From Pseudomonas sp. PDM18 (GTDB taxonomy: Bacteria > Pseudomonadota > Gammaproteobacteria > Pseudomonadales > Pseudomonadaceae): 64,000 nt of DNA. The notes beneath the pieces were generated by a model. The model saw nothing but the letters and a program-made list of their open reading frames with translations, was not told the DNA's origin and did not search any database. Both the position numbers and the translations under genes were made by a program. The stretch is taken from assembly GCF_014852585.1 (NCBI RefSeq), contig NZ_JACVBX010000002.1, positions 620,001 to 684,000 on the forward strand, written 5' to 3'. Shown piece after piece: positions 44,358 to 54,721 of the stretch (positions are counted from its first letter, which is position 1; each line of letters opens with the position of its first letter).

Positions 44358-46805
44358 ATGACCGCAGTCACCCGTGCCCGGAGCGCATCGAGCGCCCGCA
44401 CGCTGTTCACCCACAGCCTTCTGTTCCTCGCCGTTACCCAGGCGTTGCCGGCGCGCGCCGCCGATGCCGATGCCAGCGCCAACGGCAGCACCACCGACAA
44501 CCGCCTGAGCACCGTGGTGGTGGTCGGCAACCGTGGCCAGGCGCGCACCCTGGCCGACAGCCCGGCGCCAGTGGACGTCATCTCCAGCAAGCAGCTGGAG
44601 GCCACCGGCCAGGGCGACCTGACCCGCGCCCTGAGCCGCGTGCTGCCCTCGCTGAACCTGCCGGCGTCGTCCGGCTTCGGCTCCACCTCGGTGGTGCGCC
44701 CGATCAGCCTGCGCGGCCTCAACGGCGACCAGGTGCTGGTGCTGGTCAACGGCAAGCGCCGGCACAACAGCGCCCTGCTCAACAACGGCACCTACCTGAA
44801 CTCCGGCTCGCAGCCGGTGGACCTGGACATGATTCCCACCGCCCTGGTGGACCACGTCGAAGTGCTGCGTGACGGCGCCTCCGCGCAGTACGGCTCCGAC
44901 GCCATCGGCGGGGTGATCAACGTGGTGCTCAAGCAGACCGACCACGGCGGCCGGCTGGCCACCACCTACGGGCAGAACTACGAGAATGGCGATGGCGAGA
45001 CCGCCCGCCAGAGCGGCAACATCGGCTTCGAACTGGGCAACGAGGGCTTCGTCAACTTCGCCCTGGACTACAAGCACCAGAACGTCTCCGACCGCTCCGA
45101 CAACGCGCCCTATACCGACTCCGCCGGCAACACCAGCCTGCAGCACACCTACTACGGCACCGGCCTGCCGAAGGTGGAGAACTTCAGCCTGGGCTACAAC
45201 GCCGAGCTGCCGGTGAACGACGCGCTGACCCTGTACTCCTTCTCCACCTACACCAACCGCGAATCCTCCAAGCCGCTGGCGTTCCATCAGCCGGCGAGCT
45301 TCAACGGCATCCCGACCCCTTACCCCGAGGGCATCGAGGACAACCTGCGGTTCATCGAGAACGACTTCCAGTTCGCCTTCGGCGGCAAGGGCGAGGCGGC
45401 CGGCTGGGACTACGACCTGTCCACCACCTACGGCCAGGACCACGCCCGTGCCACGCTGACCGACACCTACAACCTCAGCTACGGCGCGGACTCGCCGACC
45501 AACGTCGACACCGGCGTGAAGACCTTCAGTCAGTGGACCAGCAACCTCGACCTGACCCGCGCCTTCGACCTCGGCCTGGCCAAGCCCACGCAGATCTCCT
45601 GGGGCCTGGAGCATCGCTACGAGAACTACAAGATCGGCAAGGGCGAGTACGCCTCCTACGGCTACGGCGACTACCAGTACGGCGCCAACGGCGCGCTGAT
45701 CGCCCCCGGCACCATCTCCGGCGCCGGCACCACGCCGGCTGACGCTGCCTCCAAGGGTCGCACCAGCTACGCCGGCTACGGCGAGATCGGCCAGGACTTC
45801 ACCGACAAATGGCATGTCGACCTCGCCGGGCGCTACGAGCACTACAACGACGGCTCGGGCGTGACCACCAACGGCAAGCTTTCCACGCGCTACCAGCTGA
45901 CCCCGATCCTGGCTGTGCGCGGCACCGCCAGCACCGGCTTCCGCGCGCCCTCGCTGGCCCAGCAGATCTACAGCTCGACGTCGCAGAGCAGCGTCAACGG
46001 CAACCTGATCGACTACCGCAACGTCGCGGTGAATTCCGACGTGGCCAAAGCCCTGGGCGCGTCCACGCTCAAGCCGGAGAAATCCACCAACTACAGCGTC
46101 GGTCTGACTCTGCAGCCGACCCCCGCCAGCAGCCTGACCATCGACGCGTACCAGATCAAGATCCGCGACCGCATCGCACAGACCGGCTACCTGGGCGGCA
46201 CCGACTACATACGCGGAATCCTCGTCGATGCCGGACTCAACCCCAATCAGTCCGTCACCTACTTCACCAACGCCCTGGACACCACCACCCGCGGCGTCGA
46301 CATCGTCGGTGACTTCCGCCAGCAGCTGGGCGCCTACGGCAGCATCCGCTACAACGCCGGCTTCAACTGGAACACTACCGAGATCGACAAGATCCACGCC
46401 TCCTCCGTAGCCCAGTCCGCCCTCGGCCCGGACGGCGGCTACGACCGCCAGCGCCAGGGCAACCTCAAGCACGGCCAGCCCGAATCGCGTCTGCTGCTGG
46501 GCGCCGACTGGAGCATCGGCCAGTTCGACGTGAGCCTGAACCTGACCCGCTACGGCGAGTACACCCAGTACGGCACGGCCGAGGTCTACGACCGCACCTT
46601 CGACCCGCAGTGGATCACCGACCTCAACGTCGACTACCACCTGACCCGCAACCTGACCCTCACCGCCGGGGCGAACAACCTGTTCAACGTCTACCCCGAC
46701 CGCACCAACCTGCCCAGCACCTCCGGGGCCTTCCCGTACGGCAACTTCTCGCCCTACGGCACCACCGGCGGCTACTGGTACACGGGCTTGGCCTACAACT
46801 TCTGA
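44358..46805 (+). CDS. TonB-dependent outer-membrane receptor
   Basis: 815-aa receptor. Signal peptide to about residue 35 (ALPARAA), a TonB-box-like stretch STVVVVGN, a plug domain (DVISSKQLEATGQGDLTRAL; ISLRGLNGDQVLVLVNGKRR; HVEVLRDGASAQYGSDAIGGVIN) and a 22-strand barrel ending in aromatic LAYNF. It imports a scarce ligand across the outer membrane using TonB energy. It leads a sigma-54-driven operon of luciferase-like monooxygenases, so an organosulfur ligand is more likely than a siderophore. Confidence 0.92.
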   Translation: MTAVTRARSASSARTLFTHSLLFLAVTQALPARAADADASANGSTTDNRLSTVVVVGNRGQARTLADSPAPVDVISSKQLEATGQGDLTRALSRVLPSLNLPASSGFGSTSVVRPISLRGLNGDQVLVLVNGKRRHNSALLNNGTYLNSGSQPVDLDMIPTALVDHVEVLRDGASAQYGSDAIGGVINVVLKQTDHGGRLATTYGQNYENGDGETARQSGNIGFELGNEGFVNFALDYKHQNVSDRSDNAPYTDSAGNTSLQHTYYGTGLPKVENFSLGYNAELPVNDALTLYSFSTYTNRESSKPLAFHQPASFNGIPTPYPEGIEDNLRFIENDFQFAFGGKGEAAGWDYDLSTTYGQDHARATLTDTYNLSYGADSPTNVDTGVKTFSQWTSNLDLTRAFDLGLAKPTQISWGLEHRYENYKIGKGEYASYGYGDYQYGANGALIAPGTISGAGTTPADAASKGRTSYAGYGEIGQDFTDKWHVDLAGRYEHYNDGSGVTTNGKLSTRYQLTPILAVRGTASTGFRAPSLAQQIYSSTSQSSVNGNLIDYRNVAVNSDVAKALGASTLKPEKSTNYSVGLTLQPTPASSLTIDAYQIKIRDRIAQTGYLGGTDYIRGILVDAGLNPNQSVTYFTNALDTTTRGVDIVGDFRQQLGAYGSIRYNAGFNWNTTEIDKIHASSVAQSALGPDGGYDRQRQGNLKHGQPESRLLLGADWSIGQFDVSLNLTRYGEYTQYGTAEVYDRTFDPQWITDLNVDYHLTRNLTLTAGANNLFNVYPDRTNLPSTSGAFPYGNFSPYGTTGGYWYTGLAYNF

Positions 46806-46819
46806 CCTGGCGCAAGCCA

Positions 46820-46842
46820 GCGGGCGCCCACGCGGCGCCCGC
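46820..46842 (+). terminator. Hairpin between receptor and monooxygenase genes
   Basis: GCGGGCGCC and GGCGCCCGC form a perfect 9-bp stem with a 5-base loop, no T-tract. It more likely attenuates or stabilises mRNA 3' ends, lowering downstream expression relative to the receptor. Confidence 0.4.
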
Positions 46843-46860
46843 CCGAACGGGAGACAAGAC

Positions 46861-48195
46861 ATGACCCGCCGCACCGACCAGCTCAAGCTCGGCGCCTTCC
46901 TCGCCAACAGCGGCCACCACGTCGCCGCCTGGCGCCACCCCAAGGCCCAGGCCGATGCCAGCCTGGATTTCGACTACTTCAAGCAGATTGCGCAGACCGC
47001 CGAGCGCGGCCGCTTCGACGCGCTGTTCGTCGCCGACGTGGTCGCCCTCTGGGGCCATCACCTCGACGCGCTGAGCCGCACCGCGCGCGGCGAGCACTTC
47101 GAGCCGTTGACCCTGATGGCCGCGCTGGCCGCCGTCACCAGCCGCATCGGTCTGATCGCCACCGCCACCACCAGCTACAACGAGCCGTACCACATCGCTC
47201 GCAAGTTCGCCTCGCTCGACTACCTGTCCAAGGGCCGCGCCGCGTGGAACCTGGTGACCTCGGTGGTCTCCGACGAAGCCTGGAACTTCGGCCGCGAAGC
47301 CCACATTGACCACGCTGAACGCTACCGCCGCGCCGAGGAATTCCACGACGTGGTCAAGGGCCTGTGGGACAGCTGGGAAGACGACGCCTTCCTGCGCGAC
47401 AAGGCCAGTGGACAGTACTTCGACCCGGCCAAGCTGCACGTGCTCGATCACAAGGGTGAGTACTTCTCGGTGCGTGGGCCGCTCAACGTGGCGCGCCCGC
47501 CGCAGGGCCACCCGGTGCTGGTGCAGGCCGGCGCCTCGGATGCCGGCAAGGCGCTGGCCGCGCGTGTGGCGGAAGTCATCTTCGCCATGGCCGAGACAGT
47601 TCCCGCCGCCCAGGCCTTCTACAGCGACGTGAAGCAACGCGCCGCCGCGCTGGGCCGCGACCCGGACGGCATCAAGATCCTCCCCGGCGTCACCCCCTTC
47701 ATCGGCCGCACCCGCGAAGAGGCCCGCGAGCTGTTCGAGGAATTCCAGAGCCTGGTGGACCCGGTGCTCGGCCTGCGCCTGCTGGCCGATACCCTCGGCG
47801 AAGACATCGACCTCTCCGTCCATGACCTCGACGGCCCGCTGCCGGAAACCCCGGTCGGCCAGCGCGGCAGCCGCCGCGACAAGGTGCTGGAACTGGCGCG
47901 CAACGAGGGTCTGACGATCCGCCAGTTGTACCTGCGCCTGGCCGGCGGCAACCCGGTGATCGGCACTGCCGAGGACATCGCCGACACCTTCGACGCCTGG
48001 TTCCAGGCCCGCGCCTGCGACGGCTTCAACGTGTTCTTCCCGTACCTGCCGGGCGGCATCGAGGTGTTCGTCGACGAGGTGGTGCCGCTGCTGCAGGAGC
48101 GCGGCCTGCTGCGCCGCGAGTACGAGGGCGCGACCCTGCGCGAGAACCTCGGCCTGGCGCGCCCGGCCAACCGCTTCGCCGGGAGCGCGGCATGA
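46861..48195 (+). CDS. LLM class flavin-dependent monooxygenase (NtaA/SnaA/DszA family)
   Basis: 444-aa FMN-dependent monooxygenase opening LKLGAFLANSGHHVAAWRHP, with TAERGRFDALFVADVVALW and the AWNLVTSVVSDEAWNFG segment typical of DszA/NtaA. It oxidises sulfones, aromatic or chelate substrates with reduced flavin from a separate reductase. It is the first enzyme after the TonB receptor and overlaps the SurE-like gene by ATGA. It is a paralogue of the protein at 34900. Confidence 0.9.
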   Translation: MTRRTDQLKLGAFLANSGHHVAAWRHPKAQADASLDFDYFKQIAQTAERGRFDALFVADVVALWGHHLDALSRTARGEHFEPLTLMAALAAVTSRIGLIATATTSYNEPYHIARKFASLDYLSKGRAAWNLVTSVVSDEAWNFGREAHIDHAERYRRAEEFHDVVKGLWDSWEDDAFLRDKASGQYFDPAKLHVLDHKGEYFSVRGPLNVARPPQGHPVLVQAGASDAGKALAARVAEVIFAMAETVPAAQAFYSDVKQRAAALGRDPDGIKILPGVTPFIGRTREEARELFEEFQSLVDPVLGLRLLADTLGEDIDLSVHDLDGPLPETPVGQRGSRRDKVLELARNEGLTIRQLYLRLAGGNPVIGTAEDIADTFDAWFQARACDGFNVFFPYLPGGIEVFVDEVVPLLQERGLLRREYEGATLRENLGLARPANRFAGSAA

Positions 48196-49118
48196 GGCTC
48201 GCCGTCCTGCTGCTGGCCGCCGGCTGCGCCCTTGCGCAGCCGGCGTTCGCGCTGAACATCCTGCTCAGCAACGACGACGGCTACCGCCACCCGAACATCC
48301 GCGCGCTGTACACCGCACTGAAGGCCGACGGGCACACCGTACGCATCGCCGCGCCCTACAGCGACCAGAGCGCGCGCGGCGGCGCCTTCTTCTTCGGCCG
48401 CGAGACGCAGGTGGGGCGCGACGATGACCCGGCCTATCCGGACAGCTACTACCTGACCACCACCGAAAAGGGCCAGTGCGAAAGCACTAATTGCGCGGGC
48501 CAGCAGGTGGACATCCGCATCAGCGGCACGCCGGTGATGGCGGTGCTGCTGGGGCTGGAGAAAGTGGTGCCGCATCCGGACCTGGTCATAGTCGGCCCCA
48601 ACCCCGGCAACAACCTCGGCGCTCTCAACAGCGCCTCGGGAACCTTCAACGCCGCCAGCGTCGCGGTGCTCTCTGGAGTGCCCGCCCTGGCCGTCAGCGC
48701 CGACCTAAAGGAACAGGACAGCGCGCGCATCGCCGCCATCGTCACCCGTCTGGTGGACGCGCTGGATAAGCACCGACAAGCCGGCGGTGCGCTGTTACCC
48801 AAAGGCGTAGGCCTGAACCTCAACCTGCCGCCGCTGGAAAAACTCCAGGGCGCGCGGCTGACCCGCATCGGCAGCTACGTGCCCTTCCACGCCCTCTACA
48901 CCGAGGATCTCGGCAAGCTCGACGCGAAGCTGGCCGGCAAGCCGGGCATCGGCTTCGCCTGGTCGCCACCACCGGACGCCAGCAACGCCGAGGACGAAGC
49001 GGTGTGGGTCGCCAAGGGCTACCTCACCCTCAGCCCGTTCAACGCCCTGCCCGGCGCGCCAGCCGCGAGCGAAGGCCTCGGCGTCGCGCTGGCGCCATTG
49101 CTCGGGCAGATCGACTAG
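48192..49118 (+). CDS. Exported SurE-like 5'/3'-nucleotidase
   Basis: 308-aa SurE-fold phosphatase with metal-site motif ILLSNDDGY and the GPNPGNNLGAL loop. It starts with a Sec-type signal (MRLAVLLLAAGCALAQPAFA), so unlike housekeeping cytoplasmic SurE it should work in the periplasm. An additional Cys pair (CESTNC) could form a disulfide there. It is embedded between two monooxygenase genes with overlapping start, which is unexpected; it may dephosphorylate the compound before uptake. Confidence 0.85.
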   Translation: MRLAVLLLAAGCALAQPAFALNILLSNDDGYRHPNIRALYTALKADGHTVRIAAPYSDQSARGGAFFFGRETQVGRDDDPAYPDSYYLTTTEKGQCESTNCAGQQVDIRISGTPVMAVLLGLEKVVPHPDLVIVGPNPGNNLGALNSASGTFNAASVAVLSGVPALAVSADLKEQDSARIAAIVTRLVDALDKHRQAGGALLPKGVGLNLNLPPLEKLQGARLTRIGSYVPFHALYTEDLGKLDAKLAGKPGIGFAWSPPPDASNAEDEAVWVAKGYLTLSPFNALPGAPAASEGLGVALAPLLGQID

Positions 49119-49129
49119 GAGCGCCAACC

Positions 49130-50161
49130 ATGAGCCCCCCCACTCACCACCGCACCTTCCGCCTGGGCTTCCTCAACCGCGTGTATGCCCCGCAGTTCGA
49201 GCCGCGCCTGTACCAGCAGACCCTGGAGCTGTTCGAAGCCGCCGAGGAGCTGGGCTTCGACAGCGGCTGGCTGGCCCAGCACCACTTCGCCAGCGAGAAC
49301 GGCCGCCTGCCCTCGCCGCTGGTACTGCTCAGCGCGGCGGCCGAGCGCACGCGGCATATCCAGCTGGGCACCGGCATCGTCGTGCTCAACCAGGAGAACG
49401 CCCTGCGCCTGGCCGAGGACGCCTCGGTGCTCGACCTGCTCAGCCAGGGCCGCCTGCAACTGGGCCTGGGCGCCGGCTTCGACCCGGACAGCTTCGCCGC
49501 CTTCGGCCAGCGCCTGGAGGGCCGCCACACGCAGTACGACCAGCGCCTGGAGCGCTTGCGCCAGGCGCTGGCCGGCGAGCCGCTGAATGCCGAAGGGCGC
49601 GTGCTGCGCCCCGCCGCCAATGGCCTTGAACAACGCTTGTGGGAGGCGACGTCCCGCGTCGAACAGGTCGCCACGCGCGGCAACGGACTGATCCTCGCGC
49701 CCAACCCCAACGCCGGTGCCGAGCCGCGCTCGCAGGTGATCGAACGCTACCGCCAGGCGTGGAATCCCACCCACGCCGGAGCGCCCCGCGTTGCCCTGGT
49801 GCGCGCAGTCTTCCCCGGTGCCGACGCTGCCGCAGCCGGCTCGACCCTGCGCCAGGACATCCTCACCTACGTCGAGCGCCAGCGCCGAATCGGCATCGGC
49901 CACGCCGACCCGGCACAGGGCTTCGAAGCGGTGCTCGACGCCCTCGGCGTGCTGCACGGTGACCCGGCGAAGATCGCCGAACAGCTGCGCGCGGATGCAC
50001 CGCTGGGTGCCAATGACCAGTTGATCGTCCAGGTGCAGACCACTTCGACCGGCTTCGGCGAAGCCTTGCGCCACCTGGAAACCGTCGCCCGCGACATCGC
50101 CCCCGCGTTGGGCTGGCAACCGCGCCAGCAGCGTGCCACCGCACAGGAGATCCCGGCATGA
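49130..50161 (+). CDS. LLM class flavin-dependent oxidoreductase (A)
   Basis: 343-aa bacterial luciferase-like protein; ATG 49130 follows TAGGAG. Fold landmarks are ELGFDSGWLAQHHFASENG, HIQLGTGIVVLNQENALRLAEDASVLDLLSQGRLQLGLG (in pieces) and a DIAPALGW C-terminus. It is a close paralogue of the next gene, and the two differ mainly in the loops lining the active site. Role inferred: flavin-dependent oxidation of an organosulfur compound. Confidence 0.88.
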   Translation: MSPPTHHRTFRLGFLNRVYAPQFEPRLYQQTLELFEAAEELGFDSGWLAQHHFASENGRLPSPLVLLSAAAERTRHIQLGTGIVVLNQENALRLAEDASVLDLLSQGRLQLGLGAGFDPDSFAAFGQRLEGRHTQYDQRLERLRQALAGEPLNAEGRVLRPAANGLEQRLWEATSRVEQVATRGNGLILAPNPNAGAEPRSQVIERYRQAWNPTHAGAPRVALVRAVFPGADAAAAGSTLRQDILTYVERQRRIGIGHADPAQGFEAVLDALGVLHGDPAKIAEQLRADAPLGANDQLIVQVQTTSTGFGEALRHLETVARDIAPALGWQPRQQRATAQEIPA

Positions 50162-51186
50162 GCGCAGTGAAACCGCAGAAGCCGTTCAAGCTCGGCTTCC
50201 TCACCCACGCCTTCGGCAGCGACCCACGCCAGGTCTACCGCGACCTGCAGGAGCAGTTCGAGTTCGCCGAGGCGCTGGGCTTCGACGGCGGCTGGATCGC
50301 CCAGCACCACCTGAGCGGCGGCTTCGGCCAACTGCCTTCGCCGCTGCTGCTGTTCGCCAACATCGCCGCGCGCACCCGGCGCATCGAACTGGGCACGGCA
50401 GTGGTCACCCTGCCGCTGGAAGACTCGCTGCGCCTGGCTGAAGACGCCGCCGTACTCGACGCACTGTCCGCTGGCCGCCTGCAACTGGGCCTGGGCAGCG
50501 GGGGCGCCAACCTGGACATGTTCAGCGCCTTCAACCGCGACGCCCAGCGCCGCCAGGAGGACTTCCAGCGGTCCCAGCGCGCCCTGCAGGCCGCCCTGCT
50601 CGGCGCGCCGCTGCCGGGTGAGGCGCAACTGCGCCTGCATCCGCCGGCAGCCGGGCTGCGGGAACGGCTCTGGCATTCCCACGGCAGCGCGGCCGGCGCG
50701 GTGTACGCCGCCGAACAAGGCAACGGACTGTTGCTGGGCACCGCTACCCACGATCCGCTGACGGTGCAGAAGCCGCTGGCCGACGCCTACCTTAGCGCCT
50801 GGCAGGACGAAACCCGGCGGCCGCGTATCGGCGTGGTCCGCGCGGTGTTCCCGGCGCAGGACAAGAACCAGTCCCGCGCGGAGCTCGCACCGGACATCGA
50901 ACTGCACGTGCCGCGGTTGATCCGCGAGGGACTGATCGACGAGGCCGCCGACCTGGAAAGCCACCTGCGACTGCTCAACGTGCACCACGGCCATCCTGAG
51001 GAAGTGATCGCCAGCGTGCGCAACGACCCGTCGCTGCTGCCCTACGCGGATTACTTCATTGCCGTGGTGCAGTCGGAAAGCTCCACCCAGGTCCAGGTAC
51101 TGCGGCGCCTGGAACAGCTTGCCCGGGACATCGCCCCGGCGCTGGGCTGGACGCCCGCCGGCCAAGCGCTCGCGGTGGCCGGATGA
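50158..51186 (+). CDS. LLM class flavin-dependent oxidoreductase (B)
   Basis: 342-aa paralogue of the preceding protein (FKLGFLTHAFGSDPRQVYRDL; GFDGGWIAQHHLSGGFGQLPSP; QLGLGSGGANLDMF). ATG overlaps the upstream stop (ATGA). The same DIAPALGW tail and similar length suggest recent duplication, maybe giving a heteromer or two substrate specificities. Confidence 0.88.
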   Translation: MSAVKPQKPFKLGFLTHAFGSDPRQVYRDLQEQFEFAEALGFDGGWIAQHHLSGGFGQLPSPLLLFANIAARTRRIELGTAVVTLPLEDSLRLAEDAAVLDALSAGRLQLGLGSGGANLDMFSAFNRDAQRRQEDFQRSQRALQAALLGAPLPGEAQLRLHPPAAGLRERLWHSHGSAAGAVYAAEQGNGLLLGTATHDPLTVQKPLADAYLSAWQDETRRPRIGVVRAVFPAQDKNQSRAELAPDIELHVPRLIREGLIDEAADLESHLRLLNVHHGHPEEVIASVRNDPSLLPYADYFIAVVQSESSTQVQVLRRLEQLARDIAPALGWTPAGQALAVAG

Positions 51187-52223
51187 GCCTGCGCTTCGCC
51201 TGGAAGCTCTGCGCGAGCGGTGCAAGGGGTGGGCTGGACTGGCAGGCGCAGCCGGCGGAATGGGTGCAGCTGGCCCAGGCCGTGGAATACGCAGGCTTCG
51301 ACGACCTCTACCTGCCCGGAGGCCCCAGCCAGCCGGATAGCCTGATGGTCGCTGCCGCCCTGTGCGCACATACCCGACTGCTCGGTCTGACCCTGAGCCT
51401 GCCGGCGGAAGCCATGCTCCCGGCGGCACTGGCGGCTACCCTGCAAAGCCTGCAATCGCTGTCCGCCGGACGGGTACGCCTGCACCTGCCCGACAGTGAT
51501 CGCGGCAGCCTGCGCCGGGCCTTCGGCGAAGTGCTCAATCGCGATCAGCGCCACGAACGCATCGACGAGTTCCTCGACATCCTGCAACGCCTGCTGCACG
51601 CCCCCGCCACACCGCTGGACCACAACGGCCGCTACTTCCACCTGGAGAACGCCGGCCTGGGCCTGCGCGACCTGCCGCCCGCGCTCCTGCTGCTGGACGA
51701 AAGCCTGGGCGCCGAACGCGTCGCCAACCGCGCCGATTTTTGCTTTGTTCCAGCCACCGACGTCGCGCAGCTGGGCCAAACCATCACGCGCCTGAACCGA
51801 GCCGCCCAGGCTGCCGGGCGCACGCTGGGCCATGTCGCCAGCTTCGGAATCATCGCCCGCGACAGCGAGGAGGAGGCCTGGGATGAGGCCGCAAGGCAGG
51901 CGCAGGCCTTCGCCGCACCGGCCAGGAGCAAGCGCCGCCGCGCCGAGGCGAGCGTGGTCGAGCTGCTCGCCGAACGCGCCGAGCACCCCGCCAGACGCCG
52001 CGAGATCCATCCGAACCTGTGGCTGCCCGCCCCCGGCGAGTCGCCCGTGCTGGTGGGCACCTACAACCAGGTCGCCAGCCGCCTGCGTGAGCTACACGGT
52101 GCCGGCCTCGACCAGATAATCCTGCATGCGCCCAACTCGGTGCGCGAGGTCCTGCGCTTCGGCGAACGGGTCCTGCCGCTGCTGCGCCAACAAGCTGAAA
52201 AGGACACCCGGATTGGCCGCTGA
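51183..52223 (+). CDS. LLM class flavin-dependent oxidoreductase (C)
   Basis: 346-aa protein with the luciferase-like pattern in more divergent form (FAWKLCASGARGGLDW; QAVEYAGFDDLYLPGG; NLWLPAPGESPVLVGTYNQVASRL). It overlaps its upstream neighbour by ATGA and the next gene by eleven bases. It resembles SsuD more than genes A and B do, especially in the C-terminal GTYNQVASRLRELHGAGLDQIILHAPNSV region. Confidence 0.85.
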   Translation: MSLRFAWKLCASGARGGLDWQAQPAEWVQLAQAVEYAGFDDLYLPGGPSQPDSLMVAAALCAHTRLLGLTLSLPAEAMLPAALAATLQSLQSLSAGRVRLHLPDSDRGSLRRAFGEVLNRDQRHERIDEFLDILQRLLHAPATPLDHNGRYFHLENAGLGLRDLPPALLLLDESLGAERVANRADFCFVPATDVAQLGQTITRLNRAAQAAGRTLGHVASFGIIARDSEEEAWDEAARQAQAFAAPARSKRRRAEASVVELLAERAEHPARRREIHPNLWLPAPGESPVLVGTYNQVASRLRELHGAGLDQIILHAPNSVREVLRFGERVLPLLRQQAEKDTRIGR

Positions 52224-53352
52224 ACCCAAACGCCGACCCCTCGAGATCGACTGGTTCCTGCCCACCAACGGCGACGGCCACCACCTCACCAGCAGCGGCC
52301 TGCCCAAGGTCGGGCTGTTCCAGCAGGGCGAGCGCGCGCCGACCCTCGATTACCTGCGCCAGGTTGTGCGCGCGGCCGAGCAGGCGGCGTTCGACGGCAT
52401 CATGGTGCCCACCGCCAGCGGCTTCGAAGACCCCTGGCTGATCGTCGCGCTGATGGTCCAGGAAGTGCGCCGACTGAAGTTCCTGCTGACCCTGCGCCCA
52501 GGTGTCGAACTGCCCGCCTACACCGCGCACAAGGCCGCCACCCTGCAACAGCTCAGCGACAACCGCCTGTTGCTGCACCTGGTCAACGGCTCCAGCCGTT
52601 TCGAACAACGCGCCCTGGGCGACTTCCTCGAACACGACGAGCGTTACGCCCGCAGTGCCGAATTTCTCGACGTATTCCGCGCCACCTGGGCCGGGCGCGA
52701 GCACCACGGGCGGCACTACCGCACCGGCAGTCCCGTGCCGATTCCCCGGGAGGCGGCGTTGCCGCCGATTTGTTTCGGCGGCGCTTCGGACGTCGCCGAG
52801 CGCATCGCCGCCAGTCACGCGCAGACCTACCTGATGTGGGGCGAACCACCGGCGATGATCCGCGAGCGCATTCTGCGCATGCGCGAACTGGCCGCCGCCC
52901 ACGGCCGCGAGCTGCGCTTCGGCCTGCGCCTGCACGTGTTCGCCGCCGCCGATTCGCGGCAGGCCTGGGCGCACGTTGGGCGCCTGCTGGACGAGATTCC
53001 CCGCGACGCCATCGAGCGCGCCCAGCAGCAACTGGCGGCTTACGAATCGGTGGGGCAATCACGTCAGATCAGCCTGACTCAGGGCCGCGCGCATCGCGTG
53101 CGCGACCTGGAAGTCTCACCGAATCTGTGGGCAGGCGTCGGCCTCGTGCGCGGCGGCGCTGGCACGGCGCTGGTGGGCAGTTACGCAGAAGTCGCCGAGC
53201 GAATCGAGGAGTATCACCAACTGGGCGTGGATACCTTCATTCTCTCCGGCTACCCGCACCTGGAAGAGGCGATCCACCTCGGCGAGGAGCTGCTGCCCCT
53301 GCTGCGCCGCGACGCCGCCGCTGCCAAGGCCCGCCAGCGCAGCCGCGACTGA
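52213..53352 (+). CDS. SsuD-like alkanesulfonate monooxygenase
   Basis: 379-aa FMNH2-dependent alkanesulfonate monooxygenase relative. SsuD landmarks are clear: IDWFLPTNGDGHHL at the N-terminus, KFLLTLRPGVELP, CFGGASDVAERIA, YLMWGEPPAMIRERI, and the near-identical SPNLWAGVGLVRGGAGTALVG and LSGYPHLEEAI. SsuD releases sulfite and an aldehyde from alkanesulfonates. TTG 52213 is chosen because AAGGA lies about nine bases upstream and the product then begins at the conserved N-terminus; it overlaps the preceding gene. Confidence 0.87.
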   Translation: MAAEPKRRPLEIDWFLPTNGDGHHLTSSGLPKVGLFQQGERAPTLDYLRQVVRAAEQAAFDGIMVPTASGFEDPWLIVALMVQEVRRLKFLLTLRPGVELPAYTAHKAATLQQLSDNRLLLHLVNGSSRFEQRALGDFLEHDERYARSAEFLDVFRATWAGREHHGRHYRTGSPVPIPREAALPPICFGGASDVAERIAASHAQTYLMWGEPPAMIRERILRMRELAAAHGRELRFGLRLHVFAAADSRQAWAHVGRLLDEIPRDAIERAQQQLAAYESVGQSRQISLTQGRAHRVRDLEVSPNLWAGVGLVRGGAGTALVGSYAEVAERIEEYHQLGVDTFILSGYPHLEEAIHLGEELLPLLRRDAAAAKARQRSRD

Positions 53353-54429
<1,077 letters not shown>

Positions 54430-54499
54430 GGGTCCTGCTTGCAACCTGCCTTAGATGAAGCCGTTACTTTATCTTCTACTTCTTATAACCATAAATATC

Positions 54500-54547
54500 C
54501 AAATCGCATGAGTTCATAACCCGTAACGCCCGTGCCAGAGCGATTTG
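54500..54547. promoter_or_regulatory. Inverted repeat in sfnR-like/THI5-like divergent region
   Basis: CAAATCGC (54500-54507) and GCGATTTG (54540-54547) are perfect inverted repeats 32 bases apart in an AT-rich gap between divergent genes, positioned as an operator or looping site. Confidence 0.35.
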
Positions 54548-54575
54548 AGTGAATTTCCCCGTTCTCGCCTCCTGC

Positions 54576-54591
54576 TGGCGTGACTCCAGCT
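54576..54591 (+). promoter_or_regulatory. Weak sigma-54 promoter candidate before THI5-like gene
   Basis: TGGCGTGACTCCAGCT keeps the invariant GG and GC ten bases apart and the -24 TGGC, but lacks the AC and TT of the consensus. It lies 131 bp before the start. Confidence 0.35.
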
Positions 54592-54721
54592 TGCCGACGG
54601 GTCTTTTATTCCATGCGATTATAAAAACCAGTGAAATTCATATTGGTATATACCAAATACTCTCCCCTTCAATACGCTCCATCGCAGTCGCCGGCCGCTG
54701 GCCGTATCGGAGAAAGGTTTC

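Noticed and set aside
44202-46943. 913-codon minus-strand frame opposite the TonB receptor
   Set aside because: Gly/Val/Ala-rich shadow translation; the receptor on the plus strand has signal peptide, plug and barrel motifs.
54522-54537. Minus-strand TGGCACGGGCGTTAC as a sigma-54 promoter for the SfnR-like gene
   Set aside because: The -24 half is good but the invariant -12 GC is AC here, so it is probably not functional.
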